From positions 117,602-181,601 of the forward strand of contig DYJA01000001.1 of NCBI GenBank assembly GCA_020723345.1: 64,000 bases of DNA, written 5' to 3'. The translations under genes and the position numbers were made by a program. Positions 21,865 to 30,234 of the stretch are shown here, piece by piece; the stretch's first letter is position 1, and every line of letters starts with the position of its first letter. This DNA comes from Candidatus Aquidulcis sp. GTDB taxonomy: Bacteria > Chloroflexota > Anaerolineae > UBA4142. A model generated the notes under the pieces. It worked only from the letters and a program-made list of their open reading frames with translations, was not told the DNA's origin and ran no database searches.

Positions 21865-24738
21865 ATGTTGACCATCAAATCACGGAGTTATCCTTTGCGC
21901 CGCGTTTCCTGGTTTACCGCGCTTTGCCTTTTCATCCTCGCTGCGTTTGCCCTGCGCGCCTTTCGTCTCGATGTTCAATCACTGTGGTACGACGAAGCGT
22001 TCAGCGCGTACCTCGCGCATTTCGATCTTGCCGCGATCACGGCGCGCACCGCCGCCGATATTCAGCCGCCGTTCTACTATTACCTCTTGCATTTCTGGAT
22101 CGCGCTGGCAGGCGACAGCGAATTCGCGCTGCGCTTCCTTTCGCTCTTCTTCGGTGTGCTGACAGTTCCACTGCTGTACGTCACCGCGCGGCGATTGTTC
22201 ACCCCCACCCTAACCCTCCCCCGCTCCGCAGGGGAGGGGATGATTGCCGCGCTGCTCGCGACGATCTCGCCGCTGTACATTTGGTACGTGCAAGAAGCGC
22301 GAATGTACACGCTGATCACGTTGCTGCTGTTGTTGTCGAGTTATGCACTGTTGAAATTGCAAGAGACTCTGGGGAACTCTGGGGAACTTGCAGGAACTGG
22401 GAGGAAATGGTGGGGCGTGTTTATTGTTGCGAATATCGCGGCGGTGTACACGCACTATTTTGCATTTGTCGTCATCGCGTTTCAATTGCTATACGCGCTT
22501 TTCGTCATTGTCACGCAACACGCAACACGCAACACGCAAGATGCATCACGCTTCACACTCGCCTTCACTGCGATCTTTGTCGCTTTCATACCGTGGTTGC
22601 CCTTCGTCCTCGCGCGCTTTGGGCAGGACGCGAGTTATTGGCGCGGCGCGCTCAAACTCGACGAAGCGCTGCGGCATATCCTGATCAATTTTTCCCTCGG
22701 CGAATCGGTGCTTGAAGATATCGCGCAGTATCTCGCGGCGGGCTGGCTAGGCGTTTTATTGATTGGCTTGCTCGCGTTAGCCATCCAGAATTCAAAATTC
22801 AAGATTCAAAATTCGAATCACCCAACCGCGTTCTTACTTCTTTATCTCGTCGTTCCACTCGCGCTTTTGCTTTTCCTGTTTTCCCGTAATCCGAAATTCA
22901 ACGCGCGCTATTTGATGATCGCGTCGCCTGCGTTCTTTCTTCTACTTGCGGCTGGCCTTGCAAGTTTGATCGCGTTTTTTCGTCGCGGCAAAATTTTGAC
23001 GCGCGCCATCATCGGTATTCTACTGTTCACTGTTCACTGTTTACTGTTCACTTCCGCGCTCTACGCCAACTACAACATTTATTTCGATCCCGCGTTCACC
23101 AAAGCGAGTTTCCGCGACGTCGCGCGCTACATCGAAAAACAGATCGCGCCGAACGAAGCGATCATCTTGACGAGCGGACATCTGTTCCCCGCGTTCAACT
23201 ATTATTATCGCGGCGACGCGCCGACGATTCGTCTGCCCGATGAACCGACGCTCAACGCCGAGCGCGTGCTGGGTTACGATACCGCGCGCGTGTTGAACGA
23301 AACGCTCGCGGGCAAGCGCGGCGCGTGGGTCGTGCTGTGGCAAGACGAAGTCGTCGATCCGAATGGTTTTGTGCCGATGCTGTTGTCGTCGCGCGGCGCG
23401 GAGCAGAAATTGGAGCCGACGAATTTTTATCAAGTGCGATTGCGACATTGGACGCTTGAACCGAACGCGCGCTTTGCGACCGAACCGGATCCGCGGAACA
23501 AGCGCGCCGCGAATTTCAAGAATCAAGTCCAGTTGCTCGGTTTTGATTTGCCCGCGCCAACGCCCGCCGATGTGGGCGCGTCGTTCAATTTGGATTGGCG
23601 CGCGCGCGACGCGTTCGACGACGATTACTACGTCGCGCTGCGCGTCGTGGATGCGGCAGGCAACTTGTGGGGCAAGCAGGATCGCCGTCCGGCGGGCTAC
23701 AATTATCCGACGACGCGCTGGAAGAAAGACGAAAATATTTTCGGCGCGTACACGGTGCCGCTGCTCGCGGGCGCGCCCGCAGGCGATTATTTTGCCGAAA
23801 TCACTTTTTATTCTAAAGCCAACGAAAGCGGACTCGACGTTCTCGCGCCGAACGGCGCGCCGCTTGGCAAGTCGGTGAAAGTCGGACCGATTCCGGTTTT
23901 GCCCGCGACCAAGCCCGCCACATTCGCGGCGTTGAACATTCAAAACACGATCAGCCAGCCACTGCCGCCGTTCACTTTGCTCGGCTATCAACTCGGACGC
24001 GACAAAGCGAGCGCGGGCGAAACGATTCCGCTCACGTTGTTCTGGCGCGCGGACGACAAGCCGACGCGCGATTACACATTTCGCGTCCAATTCGGCGACG
24101 CGCTGAGCGACGCGTTTCCAATCTCCAACTTCCAATTTCCAACTTCCAGATGGCGCGCGGGCGAAATCGTACGCGGGCAGTACGCCGTCGCGATTCCCGC
24201 GAATGTGAAAGACGGTGCGGTGAAATTGCGCGTCGTGTTGAGCGACAACCAGTCGGTCGAACTTGCGCCGTTCGCCATCGAAAAAACGGATCGTGTCTTC
24301 GTCAAACCGAACGCGCAGTTCGCGCAATCCGCGAATTTCAACAACTATCTCGCGCTCGTCGGTTACGATGTGCCAACGCCGAGTCTGAAACCATCCGAAA
24401 TTTTGAAACTCGTTTTGCACTGGCAAGCGCGCGCCAAGATCGACAAACCGTACACGATCTTTGTGCATCTGCTCGACAAGGACGGCAAGGTCGCCGCGCA
24501 GCAAGACGCGCAGCCGTTGCGCGGCGCGCGTCCGACGACAACCTGGGTCGCGAACGAGTACCTCGCCGACGCGTACGAACTCGCGCTCAAGCCCGATCTC
24601 GCGCCAGGCGTGTACCAAATCGAAATCGGGTGGTACGACGCGAAGGATCCATCGTTCGCGCGCTTGCAAGTGCTGGATGACGGCGGCGCGCCGATCGGCG
24701 ATCATGTGATTTTGCAAACAAAGATCGAAGTCAAATAG
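21865..24738 (+). CDS. GT39 family glycosyltransferase with three C-terminal beta-sandwich repeats
   Basis: 957 residues. The N-terminal PMT-like part has LWYDEAFSAYL (D43-E44, the catalytic-site DE of GT39/ArnT) and about eleven helices. The C-terminal 400 residues hold three similar modules, each with a core like VQLLGFDLPAPTP, FTLLGYQLGRDKASAGE or LALVGYDVPTPSLKPSE, then LxLxWRA and a WxxxE strand; they are probably extracytoplasmic and may bind glycan. Translated inserts are residues 113-125 (TPTLTLPRSAGEG, GC-rich repeat) and several 7-bp-period repeats at 22511, 22783, 23020 and 24116. I start at ATG 21865; a TTG at 21832 is in frame. Confidence 0.8.
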   Translation: MLTIKSRSYPLRRVSWFTALCLFILAAFALRAFRLDVQSLWYDEAFSAYLAHFDLAAITARTAADIQPPFYYYLLHFWIALAGDSEFALRFLSLFFGVLTVPLLYVTARRLFTPTLTLPRSAGEGMIAALLATISPLYIWYVQEARMYTLITLLLLLSSYALLKLQETLGNSGELAGTGRKWWGVFIVANIAAVYTHYFAFVVIAFQLLYALFVIVTQHATRNTQDASRFTLAFTAIFVAFIPWLPFVLARFGQDASYWRGALKLDEALRHILINFSLGESVLEDIAQYLAAGWLGVLLIGLLALAIQNSKFKIQNSNHPTAFLLLYLVVPLALLLFLFSRNPKFNARYLMIASPAFFLLLAAGLASLIAFFRRGKILTRAIIGILLFTVHCLLFTSALYANYNIYFDPAFTKASFRDVARYIEKQIAPNEAIILTSGHLFPAFNYYYRGDAPTIRLPDEPTLNAERVLGYDTARVLNETLAGKRGAWVVLWQDEVVDPNGFVPMLLSSRGAEQKLEPTNFYQVRLRHWTLEPNARFATEPDPRNKRAANFKNQVQLLGFDLPAPTPADVGASFNLDWRARDAFDDDYYVALRVVDAAGNLWGKQDRRPAGYNYPTTRWKKDENIFGAYTVPLLAGAPAGDYFAEITFYSKANESGLDVLAPNGAPLGKSVKVGPIPVLPATKPATFAALNIQNTISQPLPPFTLLGYQLGRDKASAGETIPLTLFWRADDKPTRDYTFRVQFGDALSDAFPISNFQFPTSRWRAGEIVRGQYAVAIPANVKDGAVKLRVVLSDNQSVELAPFAIEKTDRVFVKPNAQFAQSANFNNYLALVGYDVPTPSLKPSEILKLVLHWQARAKIDKPYTIFVHLLDKDGKVAAQQDAQPLRGARPTTTWVANEYLADAYELALKPDLAPGVYQIEIGWYDAKDPSFARLQVLDDGGAPIGDHVILQTKIEVK
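22199..22241. repeat. GC-rich palindromic repeat inserted in frame in a GT39 gene
   Basis: CACCCCCACCCTAACCCTCC then CCCGCTCCGCAGGGGAGGGG. Same family and same reading frame as the insert in cysS (3177-3220). Confidence 0.8.
22511..22555. repeat. In-frame CACGCAA repeat in the GT39 gene
   Basis: CACGCAA-CACGCAA-CACGCAA-CACGCAA, exact 7-bp units, then ATGCATCACGC. Encodes TQHATRNTQDASR. Confidence 0.85.
22783..22820. repeat. In-frame AAAATTC-type repeat in the GT39 gene
   Basis: CAGAATT-CAAAATT-CAAGATT-CAAAATT-CGAATC, 7-bp period, encoding IQNSKFKIQNSN. Close to 19953-19991 in sequence. Confidence 0.85.
23020..23053. repeat. In-frame CACTGTT repeat in the GT39 gene
   Basis: TACTGTT-CACTGTT-CACTGTT-TACTGTT-CACTT encodes LLFTVHCLLFTS inside a membrane helix. 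Confidence 0.85.
24116..24150. repeat. In-frame CCAATTT/CCAACTT repeat in the GT39 gene
   Basis: TTTCCAATCTCCAACTTCC then AATTTCCAACTTCCAG, encoding FPISNFQFPTSR between strands of the second C-terminal module. Confidence 0.8.
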
Positions 24739-24812
24739 TCGGATAGTCGCGTGGTCGGATAGTCAACCGATCACGCGACCAGATGACTATCTGACTCAGT
24801 GACTCTGAGACT
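24736..24812. repeat. Degenerate inverted repeats in the gap before a GT2 gene
   Basis: GTCGGATAGTC pairs with GACTATCTGAC, and CGCGTGGTCGG with CCGATCACGCG (10 of 11 each). The repeat-like GACTATGCGACC contains the start codon of the next gene, which lacks a clear ribosome site. Confidence 0.7.
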
Positions 24813-25577
24813 ATGCGACCAAGCATTACTGTTTTCTTCCCATGTTACAACGACGCGGGCACGATTGCCGCGATGGTGATTCGCGCGCTGCAAACGCTGC
24901 GCGAGATAACCGACGACTACGAAGTGATCGTCGTCAACGATGCGAGTCCCGACGACGCACTGCAAATTCTGAACGAGTTGGCATGCGTTTTGCCGCCGAC
25001 ATTTCGGATCGTCAATCACGAAAAAAATCGCGGGTACGGCGGCGTACTCCGCTCCGGCATCGCCGCGGCGACGAAAGAGTGGGTGTTCTACACCGACGGC
25101 GACGCGCAGTACGATGTGCGCGAATTGAAATTGCTCGTCGAAAAAATTTCGGACGACGTGGACTTTATCAACGGCTGGAAGATCAAGCGGCGCGATCCGT
25201 GGTATCGAATCGTCATTGGCATCCTGTACCAGTATTTCATCAAATTGATTTTCGGTTTGAAGATCAGGGACGTGGATTGCGATTTTCGGTTGATGCGCCG
25301 CGAGATTTTCGATGTCGTGCAGTTGGAGTCATCCACGGGAACGATTACATTTGAGTTGGTGAAGAAAGCGCAGGACGCGGGCTATCGCTTTGTCGAGGTC
25401 CCCGTGCATCATTACTTTCGGATGTACGGCACGTCGCAATTTTTCAACGTATCGCGCGTCGGCGCGACCTTGATTCGCGTTTTCAAATGGTGGTGGCGGC
25501 TCGTCGTCAAGCAGGAAGCGGTCAAAGCGTACCGCGCCAAGCGCGACGCGCAACTCGCGGCAAGGCGCGCCAAGTAG
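24813..25577 (+). CDS. GT2 glycosyltransferase (polyprenyl-phosphate sugar synthase-like)
   Basis: 254 residues. A GT-A domain opens with ITVFFPCYNDAGTIAAMV, has EVIVVNDASPDDAL (VND acidic site), NHEKNRGYGGVLRSGIAAA and TDGDAQYD (DGD), then RDVDCDFRLMRREIF. It resembles DPM/GtrB-like enzymes but lacks their C-terminal membrane helices, so it is probably a peripheral protein. The start lies within a degenerate repeat. A DUF692 gene begins two bases after the stop, so the two are co-transcribed. Confidence 0.85.
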   Translation: MRPSITVFFPCYNDAGTIAAMVIRALQTLREITDDYEVIVVNDASPDDALQILNELACVLPPTFRIVNHEKNRGYGGVLRSGIAAATKEWVFYTDGDAQYDVRELKLLVEKISDDVDFINGWKIKRRDPWYRIVIGILYQYFIKLIFGLKIRDVDCDFRLMRREIFDVVQLESSTGTITFELVKKAQDAGYRFVEVPVHHYFRMYGTSQFFNVSRVGATLIRVFKWWWRLVVKQEAVKAYRAKRDAQLAARRAK

Positions 25578-25579
25578 CG

Positions 25580-26536
25580 ATGCAATTCGCGGTCAACTAT
25601 TCGCGCGACGCGGCGGAATTATTGCGCGCGGGCAAAATTTGCGTCGACCGTTTCAAGTGTCCCGCGTGGCAAGATTTGGTGACGACGGTCCAGCGCGCGC
25701 ATCCCGTCTACGTCCATTTTCCGCTCTTGGTCGGTTCCGGCATCGGCGACGCGATTGACGCGGAGACGCACGCGCCCGCCGATTGGCGCAAAGTCGAAAC
25801 GCTGCTCGCGCAAACCGATACACCGTTCGTCAATCTGCACGTCGCGCCGACGACGAAAGATTATCCGAACGTACCGTCGCGGACAACCGATCCCGCGCAG
25901 ATCGAAATGATCATCGAAAACCTGCTGCGCGATGTGCGCGCGGTGACGCGGCGTTTCGGCGCGGATCGCGTGATCGTCGAAAATATCGCGTCGGACGGCG
26001 GCGCGACGATGCTGCCCGCGCTGCTGCCGCACAACATCGCGCGCATCGTCGCCGAAACGGGCTGCGGTTTCTTGCTCGATCTCGCGCACGTTCGGATCGC
26101 CGCAAAATATCTTGGCATGGACGAGCGCGAGTACGTCCGCGCGCTGCCCGTCGAGAAAATCCGCGAAGTTCACATCACGGGTGTGCAGCGTCTCGCGGGG
26201 CATTTTCTCAAATTGCTGCATCTCACAGGCGTACAGCGCATGGCGGGGCGCGTTGCCGAATTGTTACATCGCGCCAAAGTAGAGTATAATTTCTTCGAGT
26301 CGCTCATCGGTCACGAGATCGATCATCTGCCGATGACCGAACCCGATTGGTCGTTTGCCGAATGGGCGCTCGCGCAAATCCACGCGGGCGCGTGGCGCGA
26401 ACCCTGGATCGTGTCGTTCGAGTACGGCGGCGTCGGCGCGCTGTGGGAGGCGATCACGGAGCGCGCGGTGGTGGAGAGGGATGTGCCGCGATTGGGTGAG
26501 ATGCTAAATCGGCAAATGCGACAAACTACAAATTGA
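25580..26536 (+). CDS. DUF692 (MbnB-like) family protein
   Basis: 318 residues with the pattern of the DUF692 TIM barrel: VNLHVAPTTKDYP, RVIVENIASDGG, LLDLAHVRIAAKYLG, IREVHITGVQ, HEIDHLPMTEPDW and SFEYGG. These supply the His, Glu and Asp ligands that hold two or three iron ions in MbnB-type oxidases, which modify cysteine or aspartate in peptides. No candidate peptide gene is adjacent. A short tandem duplication is visible: HITGVQRLAGHFLKLL is followed by HLTGVQRMAGRVAELL. It follows a GT2 gene by 2 bp. Confidence 0.7.
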   Translation: MQFAVNYSRDAAELLRAGKICVDRFKCPAWQDLVTTVQRAHPVYVHFPLLVGSGIGDAIDAETHAPADWRKVETLLAQTDTPFVNLHVAPTTKDYPNVPSRTTDPAQIEMIIENLLRDVRAVTRRFGADRVIVENIASDGGATMLPALLPHNIARIVAETGCGFLLDLAHVRIAAKYLGMDEREYVRALPVEKIREVHITGVQRLAGHFLKLLHLTGVQRMAGRVAELLHRAKVEYNFFESLIGHEIDHLPMTEPDWSFAEWALAQIHAGAWREPWIVSFEYGGVGALWEAITERAVVERDVPRLGEMLNRQMRQTTN

Positions 26537-26539
26537 CTT

Positions 26540-26568
26540 TTGCTTTTCGTCGTCAAATGCGATATACT
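26540..26568 (+). promoter_or_regulatory. Promoter of the AbrB/PIN pair
   Basis: TTGCTT (26540-26545), 17 bases, TATACT (26563-26568); GGGAGG precedes the ATG at 26596. Confidence 0.5.
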
Positions 26569-26595
26569 AACCCCAAGAGAATGTGGGAGGCAGCA

Positions 26596-26862
26596 ATGGA
26601 CGCGACGATTCAAATTCAGCAGAGCGGCACATTGACTTTGCCCGCTGAAATACAATCCAAGTACGGCATCAAACAAGGCGATACGTTTCGACTGGTTGAC
26701 CTCGACGGCATTTTGGTTTTGACGCCAATAGCCCCAATGTTACCCGAACTTGCGCGCGAGATCGAACGCGCGCGTCTCGAAGCGGGTTTGACCGTCGAAG
26801 AAATGCTCAAAGGATTGCGGGAGCAACGTGAACGCTACAACCAAGAAAAGTACTCCCGCTAG
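26596..26862 (+). CDS. AbrB/SpoVT-type antitoxin
   Basis: 88 residues. The N-terminal swapped-hairpin domain reads ATIQIQQSGTLTLPAEIQSK followed by YGIKQGDTFRLVDLDGILVLTP, the MazE/AbrB pattern. The charged C-terminal helix (about 50-88) would contact the toxin. The ATG at 26596 has GGGAGG upstream; an in-frame ATG at 26581 would include that ribosome site. It overlaps the PIN gene by 35 bases. Confidence 0.8.
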   Translation: MDATIQIQQSGTLTLPAEIQSKYGIKQGDTFRLVDLDGILVLTPIAPMLPELAREIERARLEAGLTVEEMLKGLREQRERYNQEKYSR

Positions 26863-27319
26863 CGCAAGTCAGAAACTCAAGGTGTTTGTAGATGCCGATG
26901 TGATCTTTGCCGGATCGGCTGCTCCGTCCGAACATGGCGCGAGTCACGTCGTGTTGCAGATGGGCGAAATCACGTTGCTTGATTGCATCACCTCACAGCA
27001 GGCGATTGTCGAAGTCGAGCGCAATCTTGCGGACAAGTTGCCTGCCAAACTCCCCGCCTTTCGTCAAATTGTCAGCCGTTGTCTTCGCGTTGTGCCAGAC
27101 CCAGAACCCGCCGACATCGCCCACTGTGAAAGTCAGGCAGATTCCAAAGATGCGCCAATTCTCGCGGCGGCTTTGCGCGAAGGTTGCGCGTACCTGCTAA
27201 CTTTCAACACGCGCGATTTTTATCCCCCCAGCGAAGAAATCGTCGTGCTGAAACCTGGCGATTTCGTTGTGGTGGTTCGACAACAACTGGGCGCGTTGGC
27301 GGCAGAAGAGGAGAGTTGA
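26828..27319 (+). CDS. PIN-domain toxin partner of the AbrB-type antitoxin
   Basis: 163 residues. PIN acidic sites are KVFVDADVIFAGS (D22, D24) and, late, ADSKDAPILAAALREGCAYLL (written in two overlapping parts: ADSKDAPILAAA and REGCAYLLTFNTRDF). It starts with GTG inside the antitoxin gene. The MTase gene begins 2 bases after its stop, so the toxin-antitoxin pair and the methyltransferase form one transcript. Confidence 0.75.
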   Translation: MNATTKKSTPASASQKLKVFVDADVIFAGSAAPSEHGASHVVLQMGEITLLDCITSQQAIVEVERNLADKLPAKLPAFRQIVSRCLRVVPDPEPADIAHCESQADSKDAPILAAALREGCAYLLTFNTRDFYPPSEEIVVLKPGDFVVVVRQQLGALAAEEES

Positions 27320-27321
27320 CG

Positions 27322-28299
27322 ATGCCGCTGTTTGTAAAGTCCAAGAAGATCGAGAGCAGTTTTGCCCCTGACGCCGATGTGGTTTTGTACCACGGCGACG
27401 TAAAGGATTTTCTCGCTACGATCCCGAATGACACAGTCAGTCTTGTCATCACCTCGCCACCGTACAATCTGGGCAAAGAGTACGAAGACCGCGTTTCAAT
27501 CGGAAAATATTTGGAAACGCAATCAGGAATCATTGCCCAACTCTATCGCGTCTTGCGCGAAGATGGAAGTATTTGCTGGCAAGTGGGCAACTTTGTTGAA
27601 GATGGACAAGTCCTCCCACTCGACATCTACTACTACCCCATTTTCAAAAAACTTGGTCTGTTCTTGCGGAACAGAATCATCTGGCACTTTGAACATGGCT
27701 TGCACGCGTCAAAACGATTTTCGGGACGCTACGAAACTATTTTGTGGTTCACCAAGAGCGATGATTACGTTTTCAATCTCGATCCAGTGCGCGTACCATC
27801 TAAATATCCGGGCAAACGACATTTCAAAGGACCGAACAAAGGTAAACCGTCGGGCAATCCGCTCGGCAAAAATCCATCCGATCTTTGGAAAATCGTCGCA
27901 CAAGATTGGAATGCGGAAATCTGGGAGATTCCAAACGTCAAGGCGAATCATCCCGAAAAGACAATTCATCCGTGCCAATTTCCAATCGAACTCGTCGAGC
28001 GGTGCATTCTTGCGTTGACGAATGAAGACGATTGGGTTTTCGATCCATACGCGGGCGTTGGTTCAACATTGATTGCCGCGACGAAACACAATCGCCGCGC
28101 GATGGGCTGCGAGAAGGAATCTGAATACGTTGCGATTGCGCGTCAACGTCTAGCCGCGTTCTTCAACGGTGAACTTGCAATTCGACCGCTGGGCAAGCCA
28201 GTGTTCGTACCGACGGGCAAGGAAAAAGTCTCGCAGATTCCAGACGAGTGGAAGCGTAACGCGACGAAAAGAGCGCGGTGGCACACAAGCACAAATTGA
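27322..28299 (+). CDS. Site-specific DNA methyltransferase (TSPPY type)
   Basis: 325 residues. Motif IV is VITSPPYNLG (about residues 47-56) and motif I FDPYAGVGSTLIAA lies near the C-terminus, so it is a beta-class enzyme (IV before I). TSPPY is common in N4-cytosine and some N6-adenine methyltransferases. GAGGAG precedes the ATG. No restriction endonuclease is recognisable nearby; the downstream gene is a membrane protein. It is therefore an orphan methyltransferase as far as the window shows, with AT-richer sequence than the glycan genes. Confidence 0.88.
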   Translation: MPLFVKSKKIESSFAPDADVVLYHGDVKDFLATIPNDTVSLVITSPPYNLGKEYEDRVSIGKYLETQSGIIAQLYRVLREDGSICWQVGNFVEDGQVLPLDIYYYPIFKKLGLFLRNRIIWHFEHGLHASKRFSGRYETILWFTKSDDYVFNLDPVRVPSKYPGKRHFKGPNKGKPSGNPLGKNPSDLWKIVAQDWNAEIWEIPNVKANHPEKTIHPCQFPIELVERCILALTNEDDWVFDPYAGVGSTLIAATKHNRRAMGCEKESEYVAIARQRLAAFFNGELAIRPLGKPVFVPTGKEKVSQIPDEWKRNATKRARWHTSTN

Positions 28300-28446
28300 G
28301 GGAAGATAGCAAGCCAGATCACAACAACGTTGGTGTGGTTGAGATGGGGATCGGAGTGCTGTAGGGCTAACTTGGTTTCGCTGGCAAGCAGGAAGGCATG
28401 TTGCCACCACTACGGAAACATACAGTGGTAGACACGGGGAGGATCA

Positions 28447-29188
28447 ATGGGCACAGATTGGGTAGGATTCTTTTTACCTGCGACACTTGCTCTAATCCAC
28501 GGGGAAGGATTACATCCCGATATCTTCAATCCGCCTTGGGCATTATTCCCCTTGATCCCATTTGCTTTGTTGCCAATTGAGATTGGGAAACCGTTGCTGA
28601 TCGGATTGGAGATTTTGTCTTTCGCTTTTGTCGCGTGGAAATTTGGTGCCAAACCTTTAGCATTGGCAGCATTCCTCCTAAATCCGATGACTTTTAACGC
28701 GTTGATGTGTGGCAACATCGAGTGGTTAGTTGTTTTGGGATTGGCATTACCCCCCCATTGGACTGTTCTTGTTAGTTCTTAAACCACAGATGACATTTGT
28801 AGTGATCCTTGTGTGGACGTTGAATGCTTGGCAATCAGATAAAATGCGTGGAGTGCTTGTATTGTTGATGCCAACTTTTACTGCAACACTTTTCTCGTTT
28901 GTGATTTTCGGTTTTTGGGTGGAACGACTGTTGCGCTATTCACAGACAATTCCGCAAGTACTGAATCTGAGTTTCTTTCCATACTCAGTGCCGATTGGAG
29001 TTGGGCTGACGGTGGCGGCTTTGAGACTACGACATATCGGTTTCGCACTCCCAGCTTCACCCGTGCTTGCACCAATGATTACCCCTCAATCTTGGGTCAT
29101 TGCTTTTCTGACGACAGTTCGTTCGGCGCCAGAAACTATTGCGGTGACCTTGGCTATGTGGTGGATTGTGATAATGACAAGAATGTGA
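28447..29188 (+). pseudogene. GT87/DUF2029-like membrane protein, frameshifted in a C7 run
   Basis: The first frame (MGTDWVGFFLPATLALIHG, then FNPPWALFPLIPFALLP and CGNIEWLVVLGLALPP) stops at 28782. The second frame resumes with GLFLLVLKPQMTFVVILVW and runs to 29188. The break is at ATTACCCCCCCATTGG. With six Cs instead of seven (run 28750-28756) the protein reads LALPPIGLFLLVLKPQ without interruption. The joined product (about 247 residues, several helices) resembles mannosyltransferases of the GT87/DUF2029 family but is shorter than usual. It may be a real mutation, a switchable tract, or an assembly error. The 147 bases upstream hold nothing recognisable. Confidence 0.75.
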
Positions 29189-29194
29189 TTTGAT

Positions 29195-30193
29195 ATGAAC
29201 CAAGACATTTATTCTCTGCATACCAACGCCGACTGCCTCATCACCGGCGGTCTCGGCTTTGTCGGCTCGAATCTCGCGCGACGGCTCGTCGAACTCGGCG
29301 CGCGCGTCACGCTCGTGGACTCGCTCATTCCCGAGTACGGCGGCAACTTGTTCAATATCGCCGGCATCGAGGACAAAGTGCGCGTCAACATCGCCGATGT
29401 GCGCGACGAGTACTCGATGGACTATCTCGTGCGCGGACGCGACTATCTCTTCAATCTCGCGGGGCAAACGTCGCATCTGGATTCGATGCAAAACCCGTAC
29501 CGCGATCTTGAAATCAATTGCCGCGCGCAACTCGCGATCCTCGAAGCGTGCCGCCAGCACAACCCGCGCGTCAAAATCGTCTTCACCAGCACGCGCCAAA
29601 TCTACGGCAAGCCCGACTATTTGCCGGTGGACGAACGTCACCTCGTGCATCCCACCGACGTGAACGGCATCAACAAAATGGCGGGCGAGTGGTATCACAT
29701 CATTTACAATAATGTCTACGGCATTCGCGCGGTGTCACTCCGCATGACGAACACGTACGGGCCGCACATGCGCGTCAAAGACGCGCGCCAAACTTTTCTC
29801 GGCGATTGGGTTCGTCGCCTAGTAGACGGCGTGCCGATTGAAGTGTGGGGCGACGGCTTGCAGATTCGCGACTTTAATTTCGTGGACGATGCCGTCGACG
29901 CGATTTTGCTGTCCGCGACGATGGACGACGCGAACGGGCAAATCTTCAATCTCGGCAGCGATGAGCGGATCAATTTGCGCGATCTCGCCGCGCTGTGCGT
30001 CGAGGTGAACGGCGGCGGCAGTTACCAGATCATTCCGTATCCGCACGACCGCAAACCGATTGAAATCGGCGACTATTACACCGACTATCGCAAGATTCGC
30101 GGCGCGCTTGGTTGGTCGCCGCGCGTGAATTTGCGCGAAGGGTTGGCGCAAACACTGGAATTTTATCGCGCGAATAAAGACAAATATTGGTGA
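29195..30193 (+). CDS. NAD-dependent sugar epimerase/dehydratase with altered catalytic Tyr
   Basis: 332 residues, extended SDR fold. The NAD-binding loop is ITGGLGFVGSNLARRL. VFTSTRQIYGKP supplies the Ser/Thr. The region of the catalytic YxxxK reads VNGINKMAGEWYHIIYN, so the Tyr position is Asn while Lys is kept. SLRMTNTYGPHMRVKDAR and FNFVDDAVDAILLS are standard later motifs. This family makes nucleotide-sugar intermediates such as 4-keto-6-deoxy sugars or epimers. The neighbour is a sugar aminotransferase, suggesting an amino-deoxy sugar. Start overlaps no neighbour and has no strong ribosome site. Confidence 0.82.
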   Translation: MNQDIYSLHTNADCLITGGLGFVGSNLARRLVELGARVTLVDSLIPEYGGNLFNIAGIEDKVRVNIADVRDEYSMDYLVRGRDYLFNLAGQTSHLDSMQNPYRDLEINCRAQLAILEACRQHNPRVKIVFTSTRQIYGKPDYLPVDERHLVHPTDVNGINKMAGEWYHIIYNNVYGIRAVSLRMTNTYGPHMRVKDARQTFLGDWVRRLVDGVPIEVWGDGLQIRDFNFVDDAVDAILLSATMDDANGQIFNLGSDERINLRDLAALCVEVNGGGSYQIIPYPHDRKPIEIGDYYTDYRKIRGALGWSPRVNLREGLAQTLEFYRANKDKYW

Positions 30194-30197
30194 TTTT

Positions 30198-30226
30198 GTA
30201 GGGGCGCAATTCAATTGCGCCCCAAC
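30198..30226. repeat. GTAGGGGCGCAATT palindrome, family copy 1
   Basis: GTAGGGGCGCAATT and AATTGCGCCCC around a single C. The same palindrome is at 56708-56740. It lies in the 41-bp gap before the aminotransferase and would form a stable hairpin. Confidence 0.85.
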
Positions 30227-30234
30227 GAGGTAGA

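Noticed and set aside
27322-28299. A complete restriction-modification system
   Set aside because: Only the methyltransferase is recognisable; neighbours are a PIN toxin and a membrane protein, with no endonuclease motif.
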